DNA of 64,000 nt from an uncultured Victivallales bacterium. Lineage in GTDB: Bacteria; Verrucomicrobiota; Lentisphaeria; Victivallales; UBA1829. Position numbers and translations under genes: made by a program. The notes beneath the pieces are model-generated. The model was not told the DNA's origin. It worked only from the letters and a program-made list of their open reading frames with translations, and did no database searches. Below are positions 26,005 to 34,978 of the stretch, piece after piece. Every line of letters begins with the position of its first letter. Position 1 is the stretch's first letter. Location of the stretch: NCBI GenBank assembly GCA_934661375.1, contig CAKUJH010000003.1, forward strand, positions 96,087 to 160,086. The letters are read 5' to 3'.

Positions 26005-26039
26005 ACAGGATGACGCCGTTTCACAGGACGTCATCCTGT
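26005..26039. terminator. Hairpin between convergent lpxA and antiporter genes
   Basis: ACAGGATGACG (26005-26015) pairs perfectly with CGTCATCCTGT (26029-26039). It overlaps the last codons of the antiporter gene. T-tracts on either side are short, so termination may be bidirectional but modest. Confidence 0.65.
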
Positions 26040-27367
26040 CCTTCTTTGAACTTGTAAACTTCTTCCTCGGTGCTGGAGAAGGTGAGATGGTAATGCTCAA
26101 TGATCCAGCGGACCACATTCGGCACGGGCAGTGTCGTAACAATGGAAAGCACGATGATGGCGTTGAAGAAATTGTCATCGAGCATTCCCAGCTCCTTGCC
26201 GATCGCCGCGGCCGCCAGCGTGGCGGAAAGCTGCGGAACCGTCATGACCCCGGCGCAGACGCCTTCGCTGCTTTTGAAGCCGGAAAGCCGCATGGCCAGC
26301 CAGCCGGAAAAGATTTTGCTGGCGACCAGGCCGACCACGGTCCAGCCGATGATCCGCAGATTTCCCGGCGAATCGAAAATCACCCGCAGATTGGTCTGCA
26401 TCCCGATGGAAATGAACAGGAACGGGATCAGGAAGCCGTAACCGATCCCTTCGAATTTACGGAACATTTCTCCCGCGCGATGCACCACCCTGGACAGGCC
26501 GAGTCCCGCCAGGAACGCGCCGACCACCAGATTGATTCCCAGAAATTCCCCCAGCAGGACCGCCAGCAGCACAATAAAAATAAACGAGGTGATGGTGCCG
26601 TCCTCGCCTTTCAGCACATTCACAATGCAGCTGCCGAGACGCGGAACGACCAGCAGCACGGTCAGGAAATAAATCAGCACGATCAGCAGGAAAAACACCG
26701 TGAACCAGCTGCCGAAAATTTTCGGGTCAATATAATCGAACAGCGACAGCGTTTTGTGCATGTTGCTGACCAGCGATTCCGCGACTTCCAGTTTTTTCAT
26801 CTGCACTGAAACCGCCAGCAGCACAATGCTGGCAATATCCGTCACCACGGTGGAAATCAGAATCGCCGCACCGAAAAAAGTTTTGGTCAGCTTCAGTTCG
26901 CGGATCACCGGAAAAACGATGCCTACGGAATGGGAGGCGAACAGCGAGGCGTACAGCAGTTTGCCGGGAAAATCCGACTGTTCGAAATAACCGTAAACCA
27001 GATAGCCGGATATCGCCGGAAGCAGAAACGTCAGAACGCTCAGCAGAATAACCGGTTTGCGGTTGCCGTTGAACAGTCGGAAATCGGCTTCCATCCCGGC
27101 GAGCATCATGAGGAAAAGCAGTCCCAGCGAACCCAGCGAGTTGATCAGCGTCATGGAATGCGCCTCCACCACGGCGGCGGGCGTTCCCAGAAACGAGAGC
27201 AGCGGCGCAAGGTGACCCAGCAGATTGAAACCGTTTTTTCCGATCAGCATCCCGACCAGCAGCAGGGAGATGATGGCGGGAATTTTGAATTTCCGCAGCG
27301 TGAACGGGATGATGGTCATCAATGCGATCAATACCAGAAAAAGAATCAGAAATGCGTCGTTGCTCAT
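26021..27367 (-). CDS. Kef-type (CPA2 family) cation/proton antiporter
   Basis: An inner-membrane monovalent cation:H+ antiporter of 448 residues with about 12 hydrophobic segments, beginning DAFLILFLVLIALMTIIPF. The CPA2 hallmarks are GMLIGKNGFNLLG in an early segment, LLFLMMLAGMEADF, and LGEFLGINLVVGAFLAGLGL. There is no C-terminal TrkA-N (RCK) domain; the protein ends in a short charged tail. The ATG at 27367 is preferred over 27397 because AAGG lies 9-10 bases before it. Ion specificity cannot be read from sequence. Confidence 0.88.
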   Translation of the reverse strand: MSNDAFLILFLVLIALMTIIPFTLRKFKIPAIISLLLVGMLIGKNGFNLLGHLAPLLSFLGTPAAVVEAHSMTLINSLGSLGLLFLMMLAGMEADFRLFNGNRKPVILLSVLTFLLPAISGYLVYGYFEQSDFPGKLLYASLFASHSVGIVFPVIRELKLTKTFFGAAILISTVVTDIASIVLLAVSVQMKKLEVAESLVSNMHKTLSLFDYIDPKIFGSWFTVFFLLIVLIYFLTVLLVVPRLGSCIVNVLKGEDGTITSFIFIVLLAVLLGEFLGINLVVGAFLAGLGLSRVVHRAGEMFRKFEGIGYGFLIPFLFISIGMQTNLRVIFDSPGNLRIIGWTVVGLVASKIFSGWLAMRLSGFKSSEGVCAGVMTVPQLSATLAAAAIGKELGMLDDNFFNAIIVLSIVTTLPVPNVVRWIIEHYHLTFSSTEEEVYKFKEGQDDVL

Positions 27368-27494
27368 GATAAATACCTTGCTTTTTTTTATTCCCATGTT
27401 GTCCAGCTGATAGTTTACTGCCGGGAAAGCTGTTTTTCCAATGCGGAACAGCGAAAAAAACGGAAAATAATTTCATTTTTCTTTTTTCAGGGGG

Positions 27495-27546
27495 TTGACA
27501 AAAACCGTCTTATGATGTATAATTGAATAGTATCAGATGGTATCAG
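27495..27546 (+). promoter_or_regulatory. Consensus promoter with direct-repeat operator before the GntR-type gene
   Basis: TTGACA (27495-27500) and TATAAT (27518-27523) with a 17-base spacer match the full sigma-70 consensus. Directly downstream, GTATCAG occurs at 27530-27536 and 27540-27546, one helical turn apart, a good position for repression by the regulator encoded next. Confidence 0.7.
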
Positions 27547-27567
27547 GCTTAAAAACAGGGATGTGTC

Positions 27568-28668
27568 ATGACCGCTTTCGCTTTGAAAAAAGACAATCTT
27601 TACCAGGAACTCCGGCAGGAGATCCTTTCAGGACATTACGCTCCGGAAAGCAGACTGCCGAATGAACTGGATTTCTGCCGTCAGCTGGGCGTGGGAAAAG
27701 TAACCCTGCGGTCCGCACTGGAAAGATTGGAGAAAGACGGTCTGGTGATCCGGATGCCGGGCAAGGGAACTTTTGTCAGCGGGGCGGGATGCTCCAACCG
27801 GATTCTGGTGGGAATCACCCGGGACTCCGGAATCGAACTGCCGCACAATTATATCCTGCCGGGAATCGAAGCCATGGCGGCGGAAACGGGTTTTGAAACG
27901 GAAGTCTGCTTCATTGAATATCTGCGCTGTCTGCCGCAGGAGAAAGCGCTGCAGTTGCTGAAAGCAAAAAAACTGTTCGGCGTTCTGCTGGTGACCAGTT
28001 CGATTCAGCCGGACGATCCGGAATATCTTCTGCTGAAACAGCTGAATGTGCCGGTTGTCGTGGTCCACGGCAATTATGAAGACCGCAAACGGGGTTTTGC
28101 GCTGCTTTACGCGGATCAGCGGCGGGCATGGCGCGAGGGACTGGAATATCTGGCGCGGAAAGGACACCGCCGGGTCCGGATCATCAATGCCGCCGATGCG
28201 CACAACGTCCGCGGCTGGCAGCCCGAAGAATTGCGGGAACTGTTCCGGACTTTGGGTCTGGATACGGAAGGACCTCTGGTCTACAATGCGGCAAGAAATG
28301 CCGCGGCGATCCGGCAGACGGTGGAGCAGATGCTGTCTTCGGAAAAGGAACTGCCGTCCGCCGTGTTCTGCTATTCGGATTTCTTTGCGATCGACGTCAT
28401 GCGCGCCTTGCAGGGAAAAGGACTGCGGATTCCGGAAGATATTGCGGTAATGGGCTTCTGCGGTTATCCGGGCGACACCTTATTGGATCCGCCGCTTTCC
28501 ACCGTGGATTTCGGTTATGCCGACATCGGCAGAGGCGCGGTGAAGCTGCTGGCGGAATCCGCATCCTGGTTCAATGTCCCGGATGTCGCAGTTCCGCAGA
28601 TTTCCACTCATTATAAAATTGAGGAACGGGAATCCAGCCGTCTGATTCTGCGTGAATTCGCAATATAA
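27568..28668 (+). CDS. GntR-type regulator with LacI/periplasmic-binding-like sensor domain
   Basis: A 366-residue chimera of the AraR kind. An N-terminal winged helix of the GntR family (about 8-76: YQELRQEILSGHY, LPNELDFCRQLGVGKVTLRSALERLEKDGLV, GKGTFV) is joined to a sugar-binding LacI/PBP1-like domain (about 82-355). The latter contains VPVVVVHGNYE, ALLYADQRRAWREGLEYLARKGHRRVRII, FCYSDFFAIDVMRALQGKGLRIPEDIAVMGF and LSTVDFGYADIGRGAVKLL. It probably senses a sugar liberated by the downstream glycosidase-like protein and controls its own operon through the GTATCAG repeats. The next gene starts 29 bases later. Confidence 0.92.
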   Translation: MTAFALKKDNLYQELRQEILSGHYAPESRLPNELDFCRQLGVGKVTLRSALERLEKDGLVIRMPGKGTFVSGAGCSNRILVGITRDSGIELPHNYILPGIEAMAAETGFETEVCFIEYLRCLPQEKALQLLKAKKLFGVLLVTSSIQPDDPEYLLLKQLNVPVVVVHGNYEDRKRGFALLYADQRRAWREGLEYLARKGHRRVRIINAADAHNVRGWQPEELRELFRTLGLDTEGPLVYNAARNAAAIRQTVEQMLSSEKELPSAVFCYSDFFAIDVMRALQGKGLRIPEDIAVMGFCGYPGDTLLDPPLSTVDFGYADIGRGAVKLLAESASWFNVPDVAVPQISTHYKIEERESSRLILREFAI

Positions 28669-28697
28669 TATAAAACAACCCAGGGAAAGGGCAAAAA

Positions 28698-29507
28698 ATG
28701 AAGAAGACAGTTTTACTCCGTCATGCCGCAATGCGGCGGCGCAACAGATTCACATTGATCGAACTCCTCGTTGTTATAGCGATTATCGCGATTCTGGCGG
28801 GAATGCTGCTCCCGGCTTTGAATCGAGCCAGACAGAAAGCGCGTTCCGCCGCCTGCGTTTCCAATCTCAAACAATTGGGTGTCAGCATGTATGCTTATGT
28901 TGGAGATTTCTCCGATTACTTTGTTGCTGATTATCATTTCGGATACAAGGTTGGAAGTTTCCCCGATAACTGGGTCAGAAAAATGATTGCGAACGGATAT
29001 CTGACCGGGAATATTCTCTGCTGTCCCGGCAGAACCAACATTACCAATGCCGGTCTCAGGGAACTATTGCGCAATCTGAAAATGGGAGACGATCTCTTCA
29101 CGGGCTGGGCCGCAGATGTTTCTGAATACGGCTACAATTATCTGTGCATCGGCATGAACCGGAAAAAGTATTCTTCCGGAGGTCCTGTATATGAACCGAA
29201 AGATCCGGCAAAACCGCACATGGTCAAGAACCCTTCCTCCAAAATTCTTAATGCGGATGCACAAGATAGAGGTACTGGTTGGGGGTGTTCAAAACTGCTG
29301 TTCTACGGCTTCAGCAATACCAGTGAAAACGGCTACCTTTCTCCGCGTCACGATGGGATCTGCAATATTCTGTTCGTTGCCGGCAATGTCGGGCAATTGA
29401 ACGGCGGAGTGAAAAGCGATGTCGGAATCAACAACCTTCACAGACAAGCCAAAGCGGCTTATATGTCGGGCAATATGTGGACTCGGGAAGACAAAATTCC
29501 GTGGTAA
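28698..29507 (+). CDS. Type II pseudopilin-like protein (prepilin N-terminal domain, DUF1559-like C-terminus)
   Basis: A 269-residue protein with the class III prepilin leader RRRNRFTLIELLVVIAII: F18 would be +1 and E22 the +5 Glu. The residue before F is Arg instead of the usual Gly, as I recall for many Lentisphaerae pseudopilins. A single hydrophobic helix spans about 18-42, followed by the RARQKARSAACVSNLKQLG segment. The C-terminal stretch SPRHDGICNILFVAGNV resembles the H-x9-DG motif of these families. It sits between the sugar regulator and a secreted glycosidase-like gene, so a role in surface binding or export of the operon's hydrolase is plausible but unproven. Confidence 0.88.
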   Translation: MKKTVLLRHAAMRRRNRFTLIELLVVIAIIAILAGMLLPALNRARQKARSAACVSNLKQLGVSMYAYVGDFSDYFVADYHFGYKVGSFPDNWVRKMIANGYLTGNILCCPGRTNITNAGLRELLRNLKMGDDLFTGWAADVSEYGYNYLCIGMNRKKYSSGGPVYEPKDPAKPHMVKNPSSKILNADAQDRGTGWGCSKLLFYGFSNTSENGYLSPRHDGICNILFVAGNVGQLNGGVKSDVGINNLHRQAKAAYMSGNMWTREDKIPW

Positions 29508-29536
29508 TTTGAACTTTGACAATAAAGGAAAACGAC

Positions 29537-32500
29537 ATGAAAACACTATTTTGGGGAATACTGTTCGCGGGAACAGCGGTCCTGGCAGCTGAACCATCCT
29601 ATCAGTGGAATTTTGACAATCTTAACAAAAACGGAAAGCCGGTCGGCAGTCATGGACTGGTCTATCATGGAGCCCTGATCGCTCCGGATGGGGGCGTCAC
29701 GAAAACCAACGCCCTGCTCTGCAACGGGAAAGGACGCAACCACATTGTTCTCAGCATGGACAGCAAGGAATGGACTGCGGAATTTAAGTTCAAGCTGGAT
29801 CAGTCGGAATCGAATCAGCAGCGCACACTTTTCGCTTATGAACACCGTGCCTGGAATATTGCGCGTTTTCTTTTATATATAGACCGGAACGGACGGTTGA
29901 CCGGGGATTTCCGGACGTTGAAAATGCCGGAACAGAAAATTGATAAAAACTTCGTCTTTTCCTCTGAAAAAATTTCATGGGAACCGGGGAAATGGTATAC
30001 GCTCCGGGTTGCGAGCAAATCCGGCGGACCGGCGAGAATCTGGCTGGACGGCAAACTTGTTGCCGGCAGGGAAAATGCGCTGTCCCTTTCCGATCTCAAC
30101 GACGGGAAAAAGTATCAATGGTTTCCGCAGATAACGTTGGGGTGCGATCCCGCCGATCCTTCGCGAAATGCTCAACCGCTGATGGGCGTAATGGATGATC
30201 TTAAACTCTGGAAAAGTTATGAAGAACCAGCTCCGCAAGCGGCTGGGACTGCCGAAAAAACGGAAGTCGCCGGCACTGCATTGCTGATGACCCGGTCCGG
30301 CACTGAATGGAGTACGCCTTTTAAGGTCCTTGACAAAGAAAACGTCAATGTGCTTGGAGACTTCCGGAAAGCGGAAGACAAATTTGTAAAAAATGCAGCC
30401 CGTGCCGCGGTCGGAATCCATGAAGGTTTCATGATCGTGAAATTTCAGTGTCCGGTACCGGCGGACGTATCGCTGAACACTGACAAAAACAGCTCTATCT
30501 GGAATGAATGCGTTGAATTTTTCCTGCGTCCGGATTTGAATTCTCCTGCATATTTTCAGTATGCTGCCGGGGCCAACGGGAAGCTGGCTGCATACCGGTA
30601 CCCCGCGGTCAACACCCCGGACAGTGGATTCAAAACCCGGATGACCGGACACGTTGAAAAAACGGCAAACGGTTATACTGCCGAAATGAAAATTCCGCTG
30701 AACGAACTTGGGATAAAAGATTTACAGGACGGAGCGAGCATGTCCGCAAACTTCACCCGGACCGGCAAAAGCGGCGGCGGACTTTCCACGTGGGCTCCTG
30801 TCGGCATGAGTTTTCACAACCCGGAACGTTTCGGAACTTTGATTGTCGGTTCGCGTCGGGCATACACAGCCGGACAGATCGCCCGACTCCGGCAGGAACT
30901 TGCCGGCATGAATACAGCAGCGGACGCAAAGAGTGTGATCGAAAAACGGCTTGCCGCTCTGGAAAAAAACAACGCTGCGTCCGGCGAATCTCTGTCTTTT
31001 TCTGAAAAAGCAGCAGAACAACTGGCGTCAATCCGTCAGGACATGGTTGCTGCCCGGCTTGCCGGATGCAAAATACTGCTTTGGAAACCGGATGTCTGGG
31101 GAAACAATATTGAAGTCTCCATGATATCGCGTCCTGTTGAAAACATCCGCCTGATAAACGGTATCAGCGGGCAAACCCTCTACGGCTTCGTCTGCTCCAA
31201 TCTCACAGACCGTCCGTTCCTCGGACAGCTCAAGCTGTTTCCCGGTCAGTATCCGGGTAAGACGAATCAGTCGCTTTTCAACAGCGACTCCGGTTTTACT
31301 GAACTGTTCAGCCGCGTCCGGATATTTGAGGGAATCCCGCAAATGTCCTCATCCGGTTCCATTCTTTACGATGCAATGAATCCTCTGCCGCTGAATACCC
31401 TGATCCGGATTCCGCCGAAAACATCCATTCCGCTGTGGCTCGATTTGTCAACGGAGGACGTTCCCGCCGGAATTTATGACGGCACACTTGTTCTCAAACC
31501 GGCGTATTCCGGCTTTTCCCTGGAAAAAATTCCGTTTGAATTTGAAGTTCTGCCGGTTGATCTCAGCAAAGTATTTGTCCGTAATTTCCATTACACGTAT
31601 CTCGAACGCGGCGGCACTTTCTGCCGTTTCCTTCTCAAGGAAAATGAAATATCTCCACACCTGCGTTTTCTGGCAGAGCATCAAGTGAATTTTGTATCAT
31701 TCTTTGGCGGTTTTCCTTATCCGGAAATCGACAAAGACGGCAATGCGAAACCGATGGATTACAGTTCCATTGACAGCCGGATTGATGCCGTGCTCGCCGC
31801 CGGAACACCACTCAAAGAACTTTCCGTTCTGTTTTATCTCGGCTGGGAACAAAACTGGAACCGGCTTTACCGCAGACAGACTCTTCCTGCGGAAAAAGGC
31901 AAGCCGCGTCCGCCGTCAAAAATGATTCCGCCCGATTGTGCGTTCGGCTCTCCGCAATGGAATCGTGCCGCGCAGACCGTATTCAAAGCTATGACGGCAC
32001 ACATTCAGCAGAAGTACCATATTCCTGCGGAACGCATTATCTACTATCCTGTGGATGAACCGTCCGGCAGTTTTGAAGATCCAAAATCCCGTAATCATCT
32101 GGCTCTCTGGAGCGGCAGGCTGATCAAGGAAGCCGTGCCGGAATGCAGAATCATGGTCAACCCGTTTTTCCCCGGCAATGTCAGCTCTGCCGAGCAAATT
32201 GCAACCATCAAACGCTATTGCGAAGTTTATGACATCATAGAGCTTTACCGCCCGTCCATCGCATCCGCAGAAAATATTCAAACAGTCAAAAATGCCGGAC
32301 GCGAACTCTGGACCTACAACATTCTCCATAAAGAAGTCTCTCCGGAAGTTTACCGCAGAATTTACTGGGAAAATTTCCGTGACGGCGTAGATGATGTTGC
32401 AGCTTTCTGGCATTTTGATTCCATGGCGGGCGGCGATGGGTTCGACCCGTTCGATTCCAATCGTTATAAGAAGGAGAACCGCACGGACTACGGTACGGTC

Positions 32501-32743
32501 TACGCCGAGTTCAATTTCGGGAAAATTATGACCGGGCGCCGCATGGAAGCGCATTTTCAGGGTCTTTACGACTATAAGGCAGCAAAGCTCTGCCGTCAGC
32601 TGCTGAAACAAAAACCGGATGCCGCGGCGGAGAAAAAACTCAATGCAGCCGTTGTCCGCGCAATCAATGGAGACTGCGACACCATGGATGCGGCACGGAT
32701 TGAACTGCTGCGTCTTGCCGCAGAACTTCAGAAACGTCCGTAA
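29537..32743 (+). CDS. Large secreted multidomain glycoside-hydrolase-like protein (LamG, CBM9-like, DUF4091-type barrel)
   Basis: A 1068-residue protein with a signal peptide (cleavage probably after A18, VLAA-EP). Residues about 22-235 form a LamG/concanavalin-like domain (AEFKFKLDQ, FLLYIDRNGRLTGDF, WLDGKLV). About 265-430 resembles the CBM9 beta-sandwich found in such enzymes (IWNECVEFFLRPD, NGYTAEMKIPLNELG). From about 530 to 1040 is a beta domain plus barrel with FVSFFGGFPYPE, IIYYPVDEPSGS (candidate catalytic acid in DEP) and DGVDDVAAFWHFDS, like DUF4091 proteins. The ATG at 29537 has AAAGGAA before it. Substrate unknown. It ends the GntR-pseudopilin operon. Confidence 0.75.
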   Translation: MKTLFWGILFAGTAVLAAEPSYQWNFDNLNKNGKPVGSHGLVYHGALIAPDGGVTKTNALLCNGKGRNHIVLSMDSKEWTAEFKFKLDQSESNQQRTLFAYEHRAWNIARFLLYIDRNGRLTGDFRTLKMPEQKIDKNFVFSSEKISWEPGKWYTLRVASKSGGPARIWLDGKLVAGRENALSLSDLNDGKKYQWFPQITLGCDPADPSRNAQPLMGVMDDLKLWKSYEEPAPQAAGTAEKTEVAGTALLMTRSGTEWSTPFKVLDKENVNVLGDFRKAEDKFVKNAARAAVGIHEGFMIVKFQCPVPADVSLNTDKNSSIWNECVEFFLRPDLNSPAYFQYAAGANGKLAAYRYPAVNTPDSGFKTRMTGHVEKTANGYTAEMKIPLNELGIKDLQDGASMSANFTRTGKSGGGLSTWAPVGMSFHNPERFGTLIVGSRRAYTAGQIARLRQELAGMNTAADAKSVIEKRLAALEKNNAASGESLSFSEKAAEQLASIRQDMVAARLAGCKILLWKPDVWGNNIEVSMISRPVENIRLINGISGQTLYGFVCSNLTDRPFLGQLKLFPGQYPGKTNQSLFNSDSGFTELFSRVRIFEGIPQMSSSGSILYDAMNPLPLNTLIRIPPKTSIPLWLDLSTEDVPAGIYDGTLVLKPAYSGFSLEKIPFEFEVLPVDLSKVFVRNFHYTYLERGGTFCRFLLKENEISPHLRFLAEHQVNFVSFFGGFPYPEIDKDGNAKPMDYSSIDSRIDAVLAAGTPLKELSVLFYLGWEQNWNRLYRRQTLPAEKGKPRPPSKMIPPDCAFGSPQWNRAAQTVFKAMTAHIQQKYHIPAERIIYYPVDEPSGSFEDPKSRNHLALWSGRLIKEAVPECRIMVNPFFPGNVSSAEQIATIKRYCEVYDIIELYRPSIASAENIQTVKNAGRELWTYNILHKEVSPEVYRRIYWENFRDGVDDVAAFWHFDSMAGGDGFDPFDSNRYKKENRTDYGTVYAEFNFGKIMTGRRMEAHFQGLYDYKAAKLCRQLLKQKPDAAAEKKLNAAVVRAINGDCDTMDAARIELLRLAAELQKRP

Positions 32744-32764
32744 CGCAATATAGCAGCCAAACTC

Positions 32765-32797
32765 AAACCACAGTGTGGGAACGCACTGTGGTTTTTT
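32765..32797. terminator. Intrinsic terminator after the glycosidase-like gene
   Basis: AAACCACAGTG (32765-32775) pairs with CACTGTGGTTT (32784-32794), followed by T-rich sequence. It also lies just beyond the convergent tam gene. Confidence 0.85.
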
Positions 32798-32808
32798 ACT
32801 TTTTACGC

Positions 32809-33582
32809 TTACAGCGGACTGACTGTGAAGAACAGACGCGGGAAACGCATCATGATTTTTCCGTTCGGGCGCAATGTATACAATGCTGAAAGCCGTTTGC
32901 GGAGTTCCGTCAGGAACGGTTCATGTTCCGTTTCCGGCAATGCCGCAAGGTACGGACGCAATCCGCTGCCGCGATACCACTCCAGAATGCCGTCCACACC
33001 GTCCATGGTCTGGATGTAACTGGTCTCCCACAATGTAAACCGCACGGGAAGGGCGGAGAAGAAATCGTAATACTCCTCCGGCGTCAGAGAATGGAAATTA
33101 TGTATGGAGGAAATGACTGCCGTCCAGGGCGAATCCGCCGACAGTTCCGCCAGCACACGGTACATCGGCATATTCTGATGAACCGGCATCTGCACCGCCA
33201 GAACTCCGCCGGGGCACAGACACTTCAACATGTTGGGCAGCAACTCCTTATGATTCGGAATCCAATGCAGGCAGGCATTGGAATAAATGACGTCATATTT
33301 GTCCGTGAACCCGGTGAATGCGGAGTCAATATCCTGATAACGGAACGTCATGTCCGGACAACGCACCCGCGCTTTGGCAATCATATCCGCCGAATTGTCG
33401 ACACCAAGAATTTCCGCGCCGGGAAAACGCTGCCGCAGAACCTGCGTGCTGTTGCCGGGTCCGCATCCGACATCCAGAACTTTCCGGGGTGCCGGAACGG
33501 TCAGGGAGAATGCCAGGTCATGCGCCGGACGGGTGCGATCACTCTCGAATTTCAGATACTGCGTTGAATTCCAGTTATCCAT
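32809..33582 (-). CDS. tam: Trans-aconitate 2-methyltransferase-like SAM methyltransferase
   Basis: A 257-residue class I methyltransferase matching Tam along its length: WNSTQYLKFESDRTRPAHDL at the N-terminus, SAM motif I VLDVGCGPGNST (about 35-46), GVDNSADMIAKAR, VIYSNACLHWIPNH, and CPGGVLAVQMP. Tam methylates trans-aconitate, an inhibitor of aconitase. A GGAGGAAG ribosome site lies just before the ATG. It is a single-gene unit between two terminators. Because the family is broad, the exact substrate is less certain than the family. Confidence 0.85.
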   Translation of the reverse strand: MDNWNSTQYLKFESDRTRPAHDLAFSLTVPAPRKVLDVGCGPGNSTQVLRQRFPGAEILGVDNSADMIAKARVRCPDMTFRYQDIDSAFTGFTDKYDVIYSNACLHWIPNHKELLPNMLKCLCPGGVLAVQMPVHQNMPMYRVLAELSADSPWTAVISSIHNFHSLTPEEYYDFFSALPVRFTLWETSYIQTMDGVDGILEWYRGSGLRPYLAALPETEHEPFLTELRKRLSALYTLRPNGKIMMRFPRLFFTVSPL

Positions 33583-33605
33583 GATACTTCCTCCGTGATT
33601 TAAAA

Positions 33606-33652
33606 ATGGAAAAGAAAAAAGGACGCGTTGCCGGTGAAGGTTCCGCGTCCTT
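33606..33652 (-). terminator. Intrinsic terminator of fba
   Basis: AAGGACGCG (33619-33627) pairs with CGCGTCCTT (33644-33652). On the minus strand a T-rich run (TTTTTTCTTTT) follows the hairpin. Confidence 0.85.
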
Positions 33653-33677
33653 GAGAAATCAGTTCAGTACGAACAGA

Positions 33678-34691
33678 TTATTTGTCATAGGCATGACCGG
33701 CGGAGCCGAGCACGTTGACGATTTTGTGTTCATACATGGCTTTCATTCTGTCACGAGCCGGGCCGAGGTATTTGCGCGGGTCGAATTCAGCCGGTTTTTC
33801 GGCGAAGACTTTGCGGATGCCGGCGGTCATGGCAAGACGGGAATCGGAGTCGATGTTGATCTTGCAAACAGCAGACTTGGCAGCTTCGCGGAGCTGTTCT
33901 TCCGGGATACCGACGGCGGCTTTGAGCGCGCCTCCGTATTTGTTGATGATATCAACTTCTTCCTGCGGAACGGAGGAAGAACCGTGCAGAACGATCGGGA
34001 ATCCGGGCAGCTTTTCTTCGATGGCTTTGAGGACGTCGAAGGCGAGCGGCGGGGGAACCAGACGGCCGGTCTTGGGATCGACAGTGCACTGTTCCGGAGT
34101 GAATTTGTAGGCGCCGTGAGAGGTGCCGATGGAGATGGCGAGAGAGTCGACACCGGTCTTGGTGACGAATTCGATCACTTCTTCGGGTTTGGTGTAGTGG
34201 GATTCTTCGGCGGCGACTTCGTCTTCGACACCAGCCAGGACACCGAGTTCACCTTCAACGGTAACATCATGCGCATGAGCGTATTCCACAACCTTTTTGG
34301 TCAGGGCGATGTTTTCTTCGAAGGGAAGGGAGGAGCCGTCGATCATGACAGAGGAGAAACCGAAATCAATGCAGGATTTGCACAGTTCGAAGCTGTCGCC
34401 GTGGTCAAGATGCAGACAGATCGGCACGGGACCTTTGCCGTTGCTGATTTCGCGGGAATATTCCACCGCGCCCTGCGCCATGTAGCGGAGGAGGGTCTGG
34501 TTGGCGTAATTGCGGGCGCCTTTGGAAACCTGCAGGATCACCGGAGATTCTTTTTCGGTGCAAGCCTGAATGATGGCCTGAAGCTGTTCCATGTTGTTGA
34601 AGTTGAACGCCGGGATCGCATAATGTCCCGCCATGGCCTTTCTGAACATTTCTTTCGTGTTCACCAGGCCCAGATCTTTGTAATTGACCAT
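33678..34691 (-). CDS. fba: Class II fructose-bisphosphate aldolase
   Basis: A zinc-dependent aldolase of glycolysis and gluconeogenesis, 337 residues. Motifs in order are YAIPAFNFNNMEQLQAII, the zinc-ligand and catalytic segment HLDHGDSFE (near 95), SVMIDGSSLPFEENI, TVEGELGVLAGVEDE with a metal-binding Glu, SIGTSHGAYKF, and LHGSSSVP. The insertion of acidic residues after GVEDE and the full length fit the type B class II (FbaA/Fba) enzymes. The start has an AAAGGA site. The 5' leader carries a small hairpin (AAAGATT/AATCTTT, 34710-34730), and a TTGAAA/TATTAT-like promoter is possible near 34740-34770. Confidence 0.95.
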   Translation of the reverse strand: MVNYKDLGLVNTKEMFRKAMAGHYAIPAFNFNNMEQLQAIIQACTEKESPVILQVSKGARNYANQTLLRYMAQGAVEYSREISNGKGPVPICLHLDHGDSFELCKSCIDFGFSSVMIDGSSLPFEENIALTKKVVEYAHAHDVTVEGELGVLAGVEDEVAAEESHYTKPEEVIEFVTKTGVDSLAISIGTSHGAYKFTPEQCTVDPKTGRLVPPPLAFDVLKAIEEKLPGFPIVLHGSSSVPQEEVDIINKYGGALKAAVGIPEEQLREAAKSAVCKINIDSDSRLAMTAGIRKVFAEKPAEFDPRKYLGPARDRMKAMYEHKIVNVLGSAGHAYDK

Positions 34692-34902
34692 TTTAAAATC
34701 CTTTCTTAAAAAGATTCGGGTTAAATCTTTCCTGAAGGGATAATATGCACCCTGTACGGCAAAATTTCAAATGAAAAAATATTTTTTTATCATGTTTTCA
34801 ACAGACTCCGGGAAAAGCAGGAAACGCCGTCCCGTACCTGCTGTGTAACTGATTTTTCAGACAGGGCAATGTTTTTTACTCGGCATTTTCCGGAATCGGG
34901 AC

Positions 34903-34931
34903 TTGACTTTTCCGGCGGCCGGCAATATACT
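34903..34931 (+). promoter_or_regulatory. Promoter of the receiver-domain gene
   Basis: TTGACT (34903-34908) and TATACT (34926-34931) with an exact 17-base spacer, about 48 bases before the start codon. Confidence 0.65.
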
Positions 34932-34978
34932 ACTACCCATAAAACACAATATGAACAGCAAAACGACGGAGACTTGAA

